NCBI GenBank assembly: GCA_028752905.1
Contig: JAQNBH010000011.1
Span: 23,931,341-23,995,340 of the forward strand
Direction: 5' to 3'
DNA: 64,000 nt
Source of the DNA: Cladorhizidae sp. MBARI D1340-BT2
Lineage: Eukaryota; Porifera; Demospongiae; Poecilosclerida; Cladorhizidae
The translations under genes and the position numbers were made by a program. Shown one piece after another: positions 12,901 through 27,639 of the stretch (positions within the stretch are counted from its first letter, which is position 1; every line of letters starts with the position of its first letter). Below the pieces are notes generated by a model. That model saw nothing but the letters and a program-made list of their open reading frames with translations, was not told the origin of the DNA and made no database searches.

Positions 12901-15900
12901 CAAGCCATGAACTCTGGTGGGTATGAAGCTATGAACTCTGTTGTGTAGCAAACCATGAACACAGGCATGCAGCAAGCCATGAACTCTGGCATGCACAAGC
13001 CATGAACTCTGGTATGTATCAAGCTATTAACTCTGGGGTGTAGCAAGACATGAAATTTGGCGTACAGCAAGCCATGAACTCCGGGGTGCATCAAGCTATG
13101 AAATCTGGTGTGCAGCAAGCCATGAACTCTGGCATGCACAAGTCATGAACTCTGGTATGTATCAAGCTATTAACTCTGGGGTGTAGCAAGACATGAAATT
13201 TGGCGTACAGCAAGCCATGAACTCCGGGGTGCATCAATCTATGAAATCTGGTGTGTATCAAGCTATGAACTCTGGTGTGCAGCAAGAGATGAATTCTGGT
13301 GTGTTGCCTTCATGAAGTCTATAACTAGCCATGAACTATAAATGTCTCAAGCCATTAACTCTGGTGTGCATCAAGCCTTGAACTTTGGTGTGCATCGAGC
13401 AAAGAACGATGATGTGCATGAAGCCATGAACTCTGGTGTAGTTCAAGCCATGAACTCTGGTGTGCATCAAGCCATGAACTCTGGTTTGCATCAAGCCATG
13501 AACTCTGGTGTGCATCAAGCCATAAATTTTGGTGTGCATCAAGCTATGAACTCTGGAGGGTAGCAAGCCTTGAACTCTGGAATGGAGCAAGCCATGAACT
13601 CTGGCATGTATCAAGCCATGAACTCTGGTGTGTATCAAGCTATGAACTGTTGTGTTGCAAGACTTGAACTCTGGTGTGTAGCAGTCATGAACTCTCTATC
13701 AAGCCATGAAGTCAGGCGTCTCAAGCCATGAACTCTGGTGTGTTTCAAGCCATGAACTCTGGTGTGCTTCAAGCCATGAACACTGGTGTGTATCAAGCTA
13801 TTGAACTCCGGGGTGCATCAAGCTATGAAATCTGGTGTGCAGCAAGCCATGAACTCTGGCATGCACAAGCCATGAACTCTGGTGTGTATCAAGATATTAA
13901 CTCTGTGGTGTAGCAAGACATGAAATTTGGCGTACAGCAAGTCATGAACTCTGGGGTGCATCAAGCTATGAAATCTGGTGTGTATCAAGCTATGAACTCC
14001 GGTGTGCAGCAAGAGATGAATTCTGGTGTGTTGCCTTCATGAAGTCTATAACTAGCCATGAACTATAAATGTCTCAAGCCATGAACTCTGGTGTGCATCA
14101 AGCCATGAACTTTGGTGTGCATCGAGCTAAGAACGATGATGTGCATGAAGCCATGAACTCTGGTGTAGTTCAAGCCATGAACTCTGGTGTGCATCAAGCC
14201 ATGAACTCTGGTTTGCATCAAGCCATGAACTCTGGTGTGCATCAAGCCATAAATTTTGGTGTGCATCAAGCTATGAACTCTGGTAGGTAGCAAGCCTTGA
14301 ACTCTGGAATGGAGCAAGCCATGAACTCTGGCATGTATCAAGCCATGAACTCTGGTGTGTATCAAGCTATGAACAATGTTGTGTTGCAAGACATGAACTC
14401 TGGTGTGTAGCAGTCATGAACTCTCTATCAAGCCATGAAGTCAGGCGTCTCAAGCCATGAACTCTGGTGTGTTTCAAGCCATGAACTCTGGTGTGCTTCA
14501 AGCCCTGAACACTGGTGTGTATCAAGCTATTAACTCTGGTGAGCATCAAGTCATGAACTCTGGTGTGCAATAAGCCATGAACTCTGGTGTGCATCAAGCC
14601 ATGAACTCTGGTATGTAGTAAGGCATTAACTCTGGTGTGCATCAAGCCAGTAACTCTGGTGTGTATCAAGCTAAGAATTCTGGTCTGAACCAAGACATGA
14701 ACTCTGGTGTGTAGCAGTCATGAACTCTGTATCAAGCCATGAACTCTGGTGTGTAGCAAACCTTGAACACTGGTATGTTATGCCTTGAACTCTGGTGTGC
14801 AACAAGTCATGATCTCTGGTGTGCATCAAACCATGAACTCAGGTGTGCATCAAGCTATGAACACTGGCATGCAGCAAGCTATGAACTCTGATGTGTATCA
14901 AGCTATGTATGAACTATGATGTGTAGCAAGACATGAACTCTGGTGTATATCAGTCATTAACTCTGTATCAAGCCATGAACACTGGTGTCTTAAGCCATGA
15001 ACTCTGGAGTGTGTCAAGCCATGAATTCTGGTGTGCATCAAGCCATGAACTCTGGTGTGCATCAAGCCATGAACTCTGGTCTGTATCAAGCTATATGAAC
15101 TCTGGTGTGTAGCAAAACATGAATTCTAGTGTGTATCAAGCTATGAACTCCAGTCTCTATCAAGCTATATGAATTCTGGTGTGTAGCAAGACATGAACTC
15201 TGGTGTGCATCAAGCCATGAACTCTGGAGGGTATCAAGCTATGAACTCTGGTCTGTATCAAGCTATCAACTCGGGTGTGTAGCAAGTTATGAGGTCTTGT
15301 GTGTAGCAGTCATGAACTCTGTATCAAGCCATGAAGTCTGGCATCTCAAGCCATGAACTCTGGTGTGTTTCAAGCCAAGAACTCTGGTGTGCATCAAGCC
15401 ATGAACTCTGGTGTGTATCAAGCTATTAACTCTGGTGTGCAACAACCTATGAACTCTGGTGTGCATCAAGCCATGAACTCTGATATGCATCAAGCCATGA
15501 ACTCTGGTGTGGAACAAGCCATTAACTCTAGTATGCATCAAGCCATGAACACAGGTGTACATCAAGCTATGAACACTGGAATGCAGCAAGCTATGAACTC
15601 TGATGTGTATCAAGCTATGAAATCTGGTGTGTAGCTAGACATGAACTCTGGTGTGCAGCAAGCCATAAATTCTGGTATGCTTCAAGCCATGAAATTTGGT
15701 GTGCATCAAGCCAAGAACTCTGGTGGGTATGAAGCTATGAACTCTGGTGTTTAGCAAGCCATGAACTCTGGCGTGCAGCAAGCCATTAACCCTGGCATGC
15801 ATCAAGCCATTAACTCAGATGTGTATCAAGCTATGAACTCTGGGGTGTAGCAAAACATGAACTCTGATGTGTAGCAAGAAATGAATTCTGGTGTGTAGCA

Positions 15901-17179
15901 GTCTCATGAACCCTGTTTCAAGCCATGAACTCTGGTGTCTCAAGCCATGAACTCTGGTGTGTGTCAAGCCATGAACTCTGGTGTGCATCAAGCCATGAAC
16001 TATGGTGTGCATCAAGCCATGAACTCTGTTGCACATCAAGCCATGCACTCTGGTGTCCATCAACCCATGAACTCTGGTGTGCATCACCAATGAACTCTGG
16101 TTTGCATCAAGCCGTGAACTTTGGTGTGCATCAAGTCATGAACTCTGGTGGGTATCAAGCCAAGAACTCTGGTGTGTAGCAAGCCATGAACTCTGGCATG
16201 CATCAAGGCATTAACTCTGGTGTATATCAATGTGTGTATGAGAACATGTACTCTCGAGTGTAGCAGTCATGAACTCTGTATCCAGCCATGAACTCAGGTT
16301 TGCAGCAAGCCATTAATTCCTAGTGTGTTAAGCCATCAACTCTGGTGTGTACCAAGCCATGCACTCTGGTATGCATCAAGCCATGAACTCTGGTTTGCAA
16401 CAAGCCATGAACTCTGGTGTGCATCAAGCCATGAACTCATGTGTACATCAAGCCATGAATTCTGGTGTGCATCAAGCCATTAACTCGGGTGTGCATCAAG
16501 CCATCAACTTTGATGTTCAACAAGCCAAGAACTCTGGTGTGTATCAAGCTATGAACTCTGGTGTGTAGCAAGACATGCACTCTGGTGTATGTCATGAACT
16601 CTTTATCAAGCCATGAACTCTGATGTCTTAAGGCTTAAGCCATGAACTCTGGAGTGTGTCAAGCAATAAACTCTTGTATGCATCAAGCTATGAACTCTGG
16701 TCTGTATCAAGCTATATGAACTCTGGTGTGTAGCAAAACATAAATTCTGGTGTGTATCAAGCTATAAATCCATTGTCTAACAAGCTATATGAATTCTGGT
16801 GTGTAGCAAGACATGAACTCTGGTGTGCATGAACTCAGGTGTGTAGCAAGTTATGAGGTCTGGTGTGTAGCAGTCATGAACTCTGTATTAAGCCATGAAC
16901 TCTGGTGTCTCAAGCCATGAACTCTGGTCTGCAGCAAGCCATAAACTCTGGTGTGCAGCAAGCCATGAACTCTGGCATGCACAAGCCATGAACTCTGGTG
17001 TGTATCAAGCTATTAACTCTGGGGTGTAACAAGACATGAAATTTGGCGTACAGCAAGCCATGAACTCCGGGGTGCATCAAGCTATGAAATCTGGTGTGTA
17101 TCAAGCTATGAACTCTTGTGTGCAGCAAGAGATGAATTCTGTTGTGTTGCCTTCATGAAGTCTATAACTAGCCATGAAC

Positions 17180-20100
17180 TATAAATGTCTCAAGCCATGA
17201 ACTCTGGTATGCATCAAGCCATGAACTTTGGTGTGCATCGAGCTAAGAACGATGATGTGCATGAAGCCATGAACTCTGGTGTAGTTCATGCCATGAACTC
17301 TGGTGTGCATCAAGCCATGAACTCTGGTTTGCATCAAGCCATGAACTCTGGTGTGCATCAAGCCATAAATTTTGGTGTGCATCAAGCTATGAACTCTGGT
17401 GGGTAGCAAGCCTTGAACTCTGGAATGGAGCAAGCCATGAACTCTGGCATGTATCTAGCCATGAACTCTGGTGTATATCAAGCTATGAACACTGTTGTGT
17501 TGCAAGACATGAACTCTGGTGTGTAACAGTCATGAACTCTCTATCAAGCCATGAAGTCAGGCGTCTCAAGCCATGAACTCTGGTGTGTTTCAAGCCATGA
17601 ACTCTGGTTTGCAACAAGCCATGAACTCTGGTGTGCATCAAGCCATAAACTCTGGTATGTAGTAAGGCATGAACTCTGGTGTGCATCAAGCCAGTAACTC
17701 TGGTGTGTATCAAGCTAAGAATTCTGGTCTGTAGCAAGACATGAACTCTGGTGTGTAGCAGTCTCATGAACTCTGTATCAAGCCATGAACTCTGGTGTGT
17801 AGCAACCTTTTAACACTGGTATGTTAAGCCTTGAACACTGGTGTGCAACAAGTCATGATCTCTGGTGTGCATCAAACCATGAACTCAGGTGTGCATCAAG
17901 CTATGAACACTGGCATGCAGCAAGCTATGAACTCTGATGTGCATCAAGCTATGTATGAACTATGATGTAGAGCAAGACATGAACTCTGGTGTATATCAGT
18001 CATTAACTCTGTATCAAGCCATGAACACTGGTGCCTTAAGCCATGAACTCTGGAGTGTGTCAAGCCATGAACTCTGGTGTGCATCAAGCCATGAACTCTG
18101 GTGTGCATCAAGCCATGAACTCTGGTCTGTATCAAGCTATATGAACTCTGGTGTGTAGCAAAACATGAATTCTAGTGTGTATCAAGCTATGAACTCCAGT
18201 CTCTATCAAGCTATATGAATTCTGGTGTGTAGCAATACATGAACTCTGGTGTGCATCAAGCCATGAACTCTGGCGGGTATCAAGCTATGAACTCTGGTCT
18301 GTATCAAGCTATCAACTGGGATGTGTAGCAAGTTATGAGGTCTTGTGTGTAGCAGTCATGAACTCTGTATCAAGCCATGAAGTATGGTGTCTCAAGCCAT
18401 GAACTCTGGTGTATTTCAAGCCATGAACTCTGGTGTGCATCAAGCCATGAACTCTGGTGTGTATCAAGCTATTAACTCTGGTGTGCATCAACCTATGAAC
18501 TCTGGTGTGCATCAAGCCATGAACTCTGGTGTGCATCAAGCCATGAACTCTGGTGTGAAGCAAGCCATGAACTCTGGCGTGTATCAAGCTATGAATTCTT
18601 GTCTGTAGCAACACATGAACTCTGGTGTGTAGCAGTTATGAACTCCATATCAGACAATGAAATCTAGTGTGCAGCAAGCCTTGAACACTGGTGTGTTAAG
18701 CCATGTACTCTGGTGTGTACCAAGCCATGAACTCTGGTTTGCATCAAGCCATGAACTCTGGTGTGCAACAAGCCATGAACTCTGGTTTGCATCAAACCAT
18801 GAACTCAGGTGTGCATTAAGCTATGAACAATGGAATGCATCAAGCTATGAACTCTGGTGTCTATCAAGCTATGTATGAACTCTGATGTGCATCAAGCCAT
18901 GAACTCTGGTGTGTATCAAGCTATTAACTCTAGTGTGTAGCAAGGCATGAATTCTGGTGTGTACGAGTCATGAATTCTTTATCAAGCCATGAACTCTGGT
19001 GGCTCGAGCCATGAACTCTGGTATGTGTCAAGCCATGAACTCTGGTGTGCATCAAGCCATGAACTTTGGTTTGCATCGAGCCATGAACTCTGGTGTGCAT
19101 CAAGCCATGAACACTGGTGTGCATCAAGCCATGAACTCTGGTGTGCATCAAGCCATGAACTCTGGTGTGCATCAACCCATGAACTCTAGTGTGCATCAAG
19201 CCATGAACTCTAGTGTGCATCAAGCCTTGAACTGTGGTGTGTAGTAAGCCATGAACACTGGTGTGCATCAAGACATGTACTTTAGTTTGCATTGAGCAAT
19301 GAACTCTGGTGTGCATCAAGCCATGAACTCTGGTTTGCATCAAGCCATGAACTCTTGTGTGTATCAAGCCATGAACTCTGATGTGCATCAAGCCATGAAC
19401 TCTGGCTTGCATCAATCCATGAACTTTGGTATGCATCAAGCCATGAACTGTGATGGGTATCAAGCTATGAACTCTGGTGTGTAGCAAGCCATGAACATTG
19501 GTGTGTGTCAAGCCATGAACTCTGGTTTGCATCAAGTCATGAACTCTGGTATGCAGCAAGCCATGAACTATGGTGTGTATCAAGCTATATGAACTCTGGT
19601 GTGTAGCAAAACATGAATTCTGCTGTGTATCAATCAAGCTATGAACTCCAGTCTATATCAAGCTGTATAAATTCTGTTGTGTAGCAAAACATGAACTCTT
19701 ATGTGCATCAAGCCAAGAACTCTGGCGGGTATGAAGATATTCTAGTCTGTATCAAGCTAAGAACTCGTGTGTGTGTCAAGTTATGAGGTCTGGTGTGTAT
19801 CAAGCTATGAACTCTGGGGTGTAGAAAGACATGAACTCTGGTGTACAGCAAGCCATGAACTCCGGGGTGCATCAAGCCATGAAATCTGGTGTGTATCAAG
19901 CTATGAACTCTGATGTGCAGCAGACATGAACTCTGGTGTTTAGCAGTCATGAACTCTGTAACTAGCCATGAACTATAGGTGTCTAAAGCCATCAACTCTG
20001 GTGTACATCAAGCCATGAACTCTGGTGTGCATCAAGCCATGAACTTTGGTGTGCATAGAGCCATGAACTATGGTGTGCATGAAGCCATGAACTCTGGTGT

Positions 20101-20220
20101 ACATCAAGCCATGAACTCTGGTTTGCATCAAGCCATGAACTCTGGTGTGCATCAAGCCATGAACTCTGGTGTGGAATTCTGGTGTGTTGCCTTCGTGAAG
20201 TCTATAACTAGCCATGAACT
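17180..20220 (+). repeat. Satellite mosaic without a clear local HOR
   Basis: Segments here resemble pieces of domain B (17,185-17,770 matches 13,342 onward with deletions) and of later domains (18,930-19,637 resembles 43,891-44,598). I found no tandem duplicate of the whole interval next to it. It reads as a junction patchwork between two amplification domains. The minus-strand frame at 18,930-19,637 stays open for 235 codons, which the 24 bp period explains. Confidence 0.6.
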
Positions 20221-20224
20221 ATAA

Positions 20225-23200
20225 ATGTCTCAAGCCATGAACTCTGGTGTACATCAAGCCATGAACTCTGGTGTGCATCAAGCCATGAACTTTGGTGTGC
20301 ATCGAGCTAAGAATGATGATGTGCATGAAGCCATGAACTCTGGTGTAGTTCAAGCCATGAACTCTGGTGTGCATCAAGCCATGAACTCTGGTTTGCATCA
20401 AGCCATGAACTCTGGTGTTCATCAAGCCATAAATTTTGGTGTGCATCAAGCTATGAACACTGTTGTGTAGCAAGACATGAACTCTGGTGTGTAGCAGTCA
20501 TGAACTCTCTATCAAGCCATGAAGTCAGGCGTCTAAAGCCATGAACTCTGGTGTGTTTCAAGCCATGAACTCTGGTGTGCTTCAAGCCATGAACACTGGT
20601 GTGTATCAAGCTATTAACTCTGGTGAGCTTCAAGTCATGAACTCTGGTGTGCAACAAGCCATGAACTCTGGTGTGCATCAATCCATGAACTCTGGTATGT
20701 AGTAAGGCATGAACTCTGGCGTGCATCAAGCCAGTAACTCTGGTGTGTATCAAGCTAAGAATTCTGGCCTGTAGAAAGACATGAACTCTGGTGTGTAGCA
20801 GTCATGAACTCTGTATCAAGCTATGAACTCTGGTCTGTATCAAGCTATCAACTCGGGTGTGTAGCAAGTTATGAGGTCTTGTGTGTAGCAGTCATGAACT
20901 CTGTATCAAGCCATGAAGTCTAGCGTCTCAAGCCATGAACTCTGGTGTGTTTCAAGCCATGAACTCTGGTGTGCATCAAGCCATGAACTCTGGTATGAAG
21001 CAAGCCATGAACTCTGGTGTGCATCAAGCCATGAACTCTGGTGTGAAGCAAGCCATGAACTCTGGCTTGTATCAAGCTATGAATTCTTGTCTGTAGCAAC
21101 ACATGAACTCTGGTGTGTAGCAGTTATGAACTCCGTATCACGCAATGTAATATCATGTGCAGCAAGCCTTCAACACTGGTGTGTTAAGCCATGTACTCTG
21201 GTGTGCACCAAGCCATGGACTCTGGTTTGCATCAAGCCATGAACTCTGGTGTGCAACAAGCCATGAACTCTGGTTTGCATCGAACCATGAACTCAGGTGT
21301 GCATTAAGCTATGAACAGTGGAATGCAGCAAGCTATGAACTCTGGTGTCTATCAAGCTATGTATGAACTCTGATGTGCATAAAGCCTTGAACTCTGGTGT
21401 GTATCAAGCTATTAACTCTAGTGTGTAGCAAGGCATGAACTCTGGTGTGTACGAGTCATGAATTCTGTATCAAGCCATGAACTCTGGTGGCTCGAGCCAT
21501 GAACTCTGGTATGTATCAAGCCATGAACTCTGGTGTGCATCAAGCCATGAACTTTGGTTTGCATCGAGCCATGAACTCTGGTGTGCATCAAGCCATGAAC
21601 ACTGGTGTGCATCAAGCCATGAACTCTGGTGTGCATCAAGCCATGAACTCTGGTGTGCGTCAAGAGATGAATTCTGGTGTGTTGCCTTCATGAAGTCTAT
21701 AACTAGCCATGAACTATAAATGTCTCAAGCCATGAACTCTGGTGTACATCAAGCCATGAACTCTCGTGTGCATCAAGCCATGAACTCTGGTATGCATCAA
21801 GCCATGAACTCTGGTGTGCATCAAGCCATGAACTCTGGTGTGCATCAACCCATGAACTCTAGTGTGCATCAAGCCATGAACTCTAGTGTGCATCAAGCCT
21901 TGAACTGTGGTGTGTAGTAAGCCATGAACACTGGTGTGCATCAAGACATGTACTTTAGTTTGCATTGAGCAATGAACTCTGGTGTGCATCAAGCCATGAA
22001 CTCTGGTTTGCATCAAGCCATGAACTCTTGTGTGTATCAAGCCATGAACTCTGGTGTGAATCAAGCCATGAACTCTGGCTTGCATGAATCCATGAACTTT
22101 GGTATGCATCAAGCCATGAACTGTGATGGGTATCAAGCTATGAACTCTGGTGTGTAGCAAGCCATGAACATTGGTGTGTGTCAAGCCATGAACTCTGGTT
22201 TGCATCAAGTCATGAACTCTGGTATGCAGCAAGCCATGAACTATGGTGTGTATCAAGCTATATGAAATCTGGTGTGTAGCAAAACATGAATTCTGCTGTG
22301 TATCAATCAAGCTATGAACTCCAGTCTATATCAAGCTGTATAAATTCTGTTGTGTAGCAAAACATGAACTCTTATGTGCATCAAGCCAAGAACTCTGGCG
22401 GGTATGAAGATATTCTAGTCTGTATCAAGCTATGAACTCGTGTGTGTATCAAGTTATGAGGTCTGGTGTGTATCAAGCTATGAACTCTGGGGTGTAGAAA
22501 GACATGAACTCTGGTGTACAGCAAGCCATGAACTCCGGGGTGCATCAAGCCATGAAATCTGGTGTGTATCAAGCTATGAACTCTGATGTGCAGCAGACAT
22601 GAACTCTGGTGTTTAGCAGTCATGAACTCTGTAACTAGCCATGAACTATAGGTGTCTAAAGCCATCAACTCTGGTGTACATCAAGCCATGAACTTTGGTG
22701 TGCATAGAGCCATGAACTATGGTGTGGAATTCTGGTGTGTTGCCTTCGTGAAGTCTATAACTAGCCATGAACTATAAATGTCTCAAGCCATGAACTCTGG
22801 TGTACATCAAGCCATGAACTCTGGTGTGCATCAAGCCATGAACTTTGGTGTGCATCGAGCTAAGAACGATGATGTGCATGAAGCCATGAACTCTGGTGTA
22901 GTTCAAGCCATGAACTCTGGTTTGCATCAAGCCATGAACTCTGGTTTGCATCAAGCCATGAACTCTGGTGTGCATCAAGCCATGAACTCTGGTGTGGAAT
23001 TCTGGTGTGTTGCCTTCGTGAAGTCTATAACTAGCCATGAACTATAAATGTCTCAAGCCATGAACTCTGGTGTACATCAAGCCATGAACTCTGGTGTGCA
23101 TCAAGCCATGAACTTTGGTGTGCATCGAGCTAAGAACGATGATGTGCATGAAGCCATGAACTCTGGTGTAGTTCAAGCCATGAACTCTGGTGTGCATCAA

Positions 23201-25980
23201 GCCATGAACTCTGGTTTGCATCAAGCCATGAACTCTGGTGTTCATCAAGCCATAAATTTTGGTGTGCATCAAGCTATGAACACTGTTGTGTAGCAAGACA
23301 TGAACTCTGGTGTGTAGCAGTCATGAACTCTCTATCAAGCCATGAAGTCAGGCGTCTAAAGCCATGAACTCTGGTGTGTTTCAAGCCATGAACTCTGGTG
23401 TGCTTCAAGCCATGAACACTGGTGTGTATCAAGCTATTAACTCTGGTGAGCTTCAAGTCATGAACTCTGGTGTGCAACAAGCCATGAACTCTGGTGTGCA
23501 TCAATCCATGAACTCTGGTATGTAGTAAGGCATGAACTCTGGCGTGCATCAAGCCAGTAACTCTGGTGTGTATCAAGCTAAGAATTCTGGCCTGTAGAAA
23601 GACATGAACTCTGGTGTGTAGCAGTCATGAACTCTGTATCAAGCTATGAACTCTGGTCTGTATCAAGCTATCAACTCGGGTGTGTAGCAAGTTATGAGGT
23701 CTTTTGTGTAGCAGTCATGAACTCTGTATCAAGCCATGAAGTCTAGCGTCTCAAGCCATGAACTCTGGTGTGTTTCAAGCCATGAACTCTGGTGTGCATC
23801 AAGCCATGAACTCTGGTGTGAAGCAAGCCATGAACTCTGGTGTGCATCAAGCCATGAACTCTGGTGTGAAGCAAGCCATGAACTCTGGCTTGTATCAAGC
23901 TATGAATTTTTGTCTGTAGCAACACATGAACTCTGGTGTGTAGCAGTTATGAACTCCGTATCACGCAATGTAATATCATGTGCAGCAAGCCTTCAACACT
24001 GGTGTGTTAAGCCATGTACTCTGGTGTGCACCAAGCCATGGACTCTGGTTTGCATCAAGCCATGAACTCTGGTGTGCAACAAGCCATGAACTCTGGTTTG
24101 CATCGAACCATGAACTCAGGTGTGCATTAAGCTATGAACAGTGGAATGCAGCAATCTATGAACTCTGGTGTCTATCAAGCTATGTATGAACTCTGATGTG
24201 CATCAAGCCTTGAACTCTGGTGTGTATCAAGCTATTAACTCTAGTGTGTAGCAAGGCATGAACTCTGGTGTGTACGAGTCATGAATTCTGTATCAAGCCA
24301 TGAACTCTGGTGGCTCGAGCCATGAACTCTGGTATGTGTCAAGCCATGAACTCTGGTGTGCATCAAGCCATGAACTTTGGTTTGCATCGAGCCATGAACT
24401 CTGGTGTGCATCAAGCCATGAACACTGGTGTGCATCAAGCCATGAACTCTGGTGTGCATCAAGCCATGAACTCTGGTATGCATCAAGCCATGAACTCTGG
24501 TGTGCATCAAGCCATGAACTCTGGTGTGCATCAAGCCATGAACTCTGGTGTGCATCAACCCATGAACTCTAGTGTGCATCAAGCCATGAACTCTAGTGTG
24601 CATCAAGCCTTGAACTGTGGTGTGTAGTAAGCCATGAACACTGGTGTGCATCAAGACATGTACTTTAGTTTGCATTGAGCAATGAACTCTGGTGTGCATC
24701 AAGCCATGAACTCTGGTTTGCATCAAGCCATGAACTCTTGTGTGTATCAAGCCATGAACTCTGGTGTGAATCAAGCCATGAACTCTGGCTTGCATGAATC
24801 CATGAACTTTGGTATGCATCAAGCCATGAACTGTGATGGGTATCAAGCTATGAACTCTGGTGTGTAGCAAGCCATGAACATTGGTGTGTGTCAAGCCATG
24901 AACTCTGGTGTGCATCAATCCATGAACTCTGGTATGTAGTAAGGCATGAACTCTGGCGTGCATCAAGCCAGTAACTCTGGTGTGTATCAAGCTAAGAATT
25001 CTGGCCTGTAGAAAGACATGAACTCTGGTGTGTAGCAGTCATGAACTCTGTATCAAGCTATGAACTCTGGTCTGTCTCAAGCTATCAACTCGGGTGTGTA
25101 GCAAGTTATGAGGTCTTGTGTGTAGCAGTCATGAACTCTGTATCAAGCCATGAAGTCTAGCGTCTCAAGCCATGAACTCTGGTGTGTTTCAAGCCATGAA
25201 CTCTGGTGTGCATCAAGCCATGAACTCTGGTGTGAAGCAAGCCATGAACTCTGGTGTGCATCAAGCCATGAACTCTGGTGTGAAGCAAGCCATGAACTCT
25301 GGCTTGTATCAAGCTATGAATTCTTGTCTGTAGCAACACATGAACTCTGGTGTGTAGCAGTTATGAACTCCGTATCACGCAATGTAATATCATGTGCAGC
25401 AAGCCTTCAACACTGGTGTGTTAAGCCATGAACTCTGGTGTGCACCAAGCCATGGACTCTGGTTTGCATCAAGCCATGAACTCTGGTGTGCAACAAGCCA
25501 TGAACTCTGGTTTGCATCGAACCATAAACTCAGGTGTGCATTAAGCTATGAACAGTGGAATGCAGCAAGCTATGAACTCTGGTGTCTATCAAGCTATGTA
25601 TGAACTCTGATGTGCATCAAGCCATGAACTCTGGTGTGTATCAAGCTATTAACTCTAGTGTGTAGCAAGGCATGAACTCTGGTGTGTACGAGTCATGAAT
25701 TCTGTATCAAGCCATGAACTCTGGTGGCTCGAGCCATGAACTCTGGTATGTGTCAAGCCATGAACTCTGGTGTGCATCAAGCCATGAACTTTGGTTTGCA
25801 TCGAGCCATGAACTCTGGTGTGCATCAAGCCATGAACACTGGTGTGCATCAAGCCATGAACTCTGGTGTGCATCAAGCCATGAACTCTGGTATGCATCAA
25901 GCCATGAACTCTGGTGTGCATCAAGCCATGAACTCTGGTGTGCATCAAGATATGAATTCTGGTGTGTTGCCTTCATGAAG
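20225..25980 (+). repeat. HOR domain D: 2,823 bp and 1,414 bp units
   Basis: Strings recur at +2,823 bp (20,225 and 23,048; 20,913 and 23,736; 21,157 and 23,980; 21,418 and 24,241). A shorter step of 1,414 bp links 23,736 to 25,150 and 23,980 to 25,394. Smaller steps of 246-270 bp (20,225; 22,778; 23,048) are visible at gtggaattctggtgtgttgc junctions. Parts of the second copy have a different spacing (21,972 to 24,682 is 2,710 bp), so unequal exchange has changed copy length. Confidence 0.75.
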
Positions 25981-26400
25981 TCTATAACTAGCCATGAACT
26001 ATAAATGTCTCAAGCCATGAACTCTGGTGTACATCAAGCCATGAACTCTGGTGTGCATCAAGCCATGAACTCTGGTATGCATCAAGCCATGAACTCTGGT
26101 ATGCATCAAGCCATGAACTCTGGTGTGCATCAAGCCATGAACTCTGGTGTGCATCAAGATATGAATTCTGGTGTGTTGCCTTCATGAAGTCTATAACTAG
26201 CCATGAACTATAAATGTCTCAAGCCATGAACTCTGGTGTACATCAAGCCATGAACTCTGGTGTGCATCAAGCCATGAACTCTGGTATGCATCAAGCCATG
26301 AACTCTGGTGTGCATCAAGCCATGAACTCTGGTGTGCATCAAGAGATGAATTCTGGTGTGTTGCCTTCATGAAGTCTATAGCTAGCAATGAACTATAAAT
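25967..26400 (+). repeat. Local triplication of a 185-209 bp subunit
   Basis: The diagnostic ttgccttcatgaag string appears at 25,967, 26,176 and 26,361. The spacings, 209 and 185 bp, differ by exactly one 24 bp monomer. Each subunit carries gaattctggtgtgttgcc, a 'ctataactagcc' linker and several standard monomers. The third copy has two changes in the linker (gctagcaatg). Confidence 0.75.
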
Positions 26401-27639
26401 GTCTCAAGCCATGAACTCTGGTGTACATCAAGCCATGAACTCTGGTGTGCATCAAGCCATGAACTTTGGTGTGCATCGAGCTAAGAACGATGATGTGCAT
26501 GAAGCCATGAACTCTGGTTTGCATCAAACCATGAACTCAGGTGTGCATTAAGCTATGAACAATGGAATGCAGCAAGCTATGAACTCTGGTGTCTATCAAG
26601 CTATGTATGAACTCTGATGTGCATCAAGCCATGAACTCTGGTATGTATCAAGCTATTAACTCTAGTGTGTAGCAAGGCATGAACTCTGGTGTGTACGAGT
26701 CATGAATTCTGTATCAAGCCATGAACTTTGGTTTGCATCGAGCCATGAACTCTGGTCTGCATCAAGCCATGAACACTGGTGTGCATCAAGCCATGAACTC
26801 TGGTGTGCATCAAGCCATGAACTCTGTTATGTATCAAGCCATGAACTCTAGTGTGCATCAAGCCATGAACTCTGGTGTGCATCAACCCATGAACTCTGGT
26901 GTGCATCAAGCCATGAACTCTAGTGTGCATCAAGCCTTGAACTGTGGTGTGTAGTATGCCATGAAACTGGTGTGCATCAAGACATGTACTTTAGTTTGCA
27001 TTGAGCAATGAACTCTGGTGTGCATCAAGCCATGAACTCTGGTTTGCATCAAGCCATGAACTCTTGTGTGTATCAAGCCATGAACTCTGGTGTGCATCAA
27101 GCCATGAACTCTGATTTGCATCAATCCATGAACTTTGGTATGCATCAAGCCATGAACTGTGATGGGTATCAAGCTATGAACTCTGGTGTGTAGCAAGCCA
27201 TGAACATTGGTGTGTGTCAAGCCATGAACTCTGGTTTGCATCAAGTCATGAACTCTGGTATGCAGCAAGCCATGAACTATGGTGTGTATCAAGCTATATG
27301 AACTCTGGTGTGTAGCAAAACATGAATTCTGCTGTGTATCAATCAAGCTATGAACTCCAGTCTATATCAAGCTGTATAAATTCTGTTGTGTAGCAAAACA
27401 TGAACTCTTATGTGCATCAAGCCAAGAATTCTGGCGGGTATGAAGATATTCTAGTCTGTATCAAGCTATGAACTCGTGTGTGTATCAAGTTATGAGGTCT
27501 GGTGTGTATCAAGCTATGAACTCAGGGGTGTAGAAAGACATGAACTCTGGCGTACAGCAAGCCATAAACTCTGGGGTGCATCAAGCCATGAAATCTGGTG
27601 TGTATCAAGCTATGAACTCTGATGCACAGCAGGACATGA

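Larger units (their letters stand above)
6930..16300 (+). repeat. HOR domain B: 4,491 bp unit overlapping domain A
   Basis: Variant strings from about 6.93 kb onward recur at +4,491 bp (for example 7,281 and 11,772; 8,144 and 12,635; 9,572 and 14,063; 10,407 and 14,898). The next copy is at +4,516 bp (11,409 and 15,925), because one 24 bp monomer was gained near 15,541. The third copy is truncated and rearranged after about 16.3 kb. The left part of this unit is also the right part of domain A copy 3, so the two periodicities overlap rather than abut. Confidence 0.8.
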
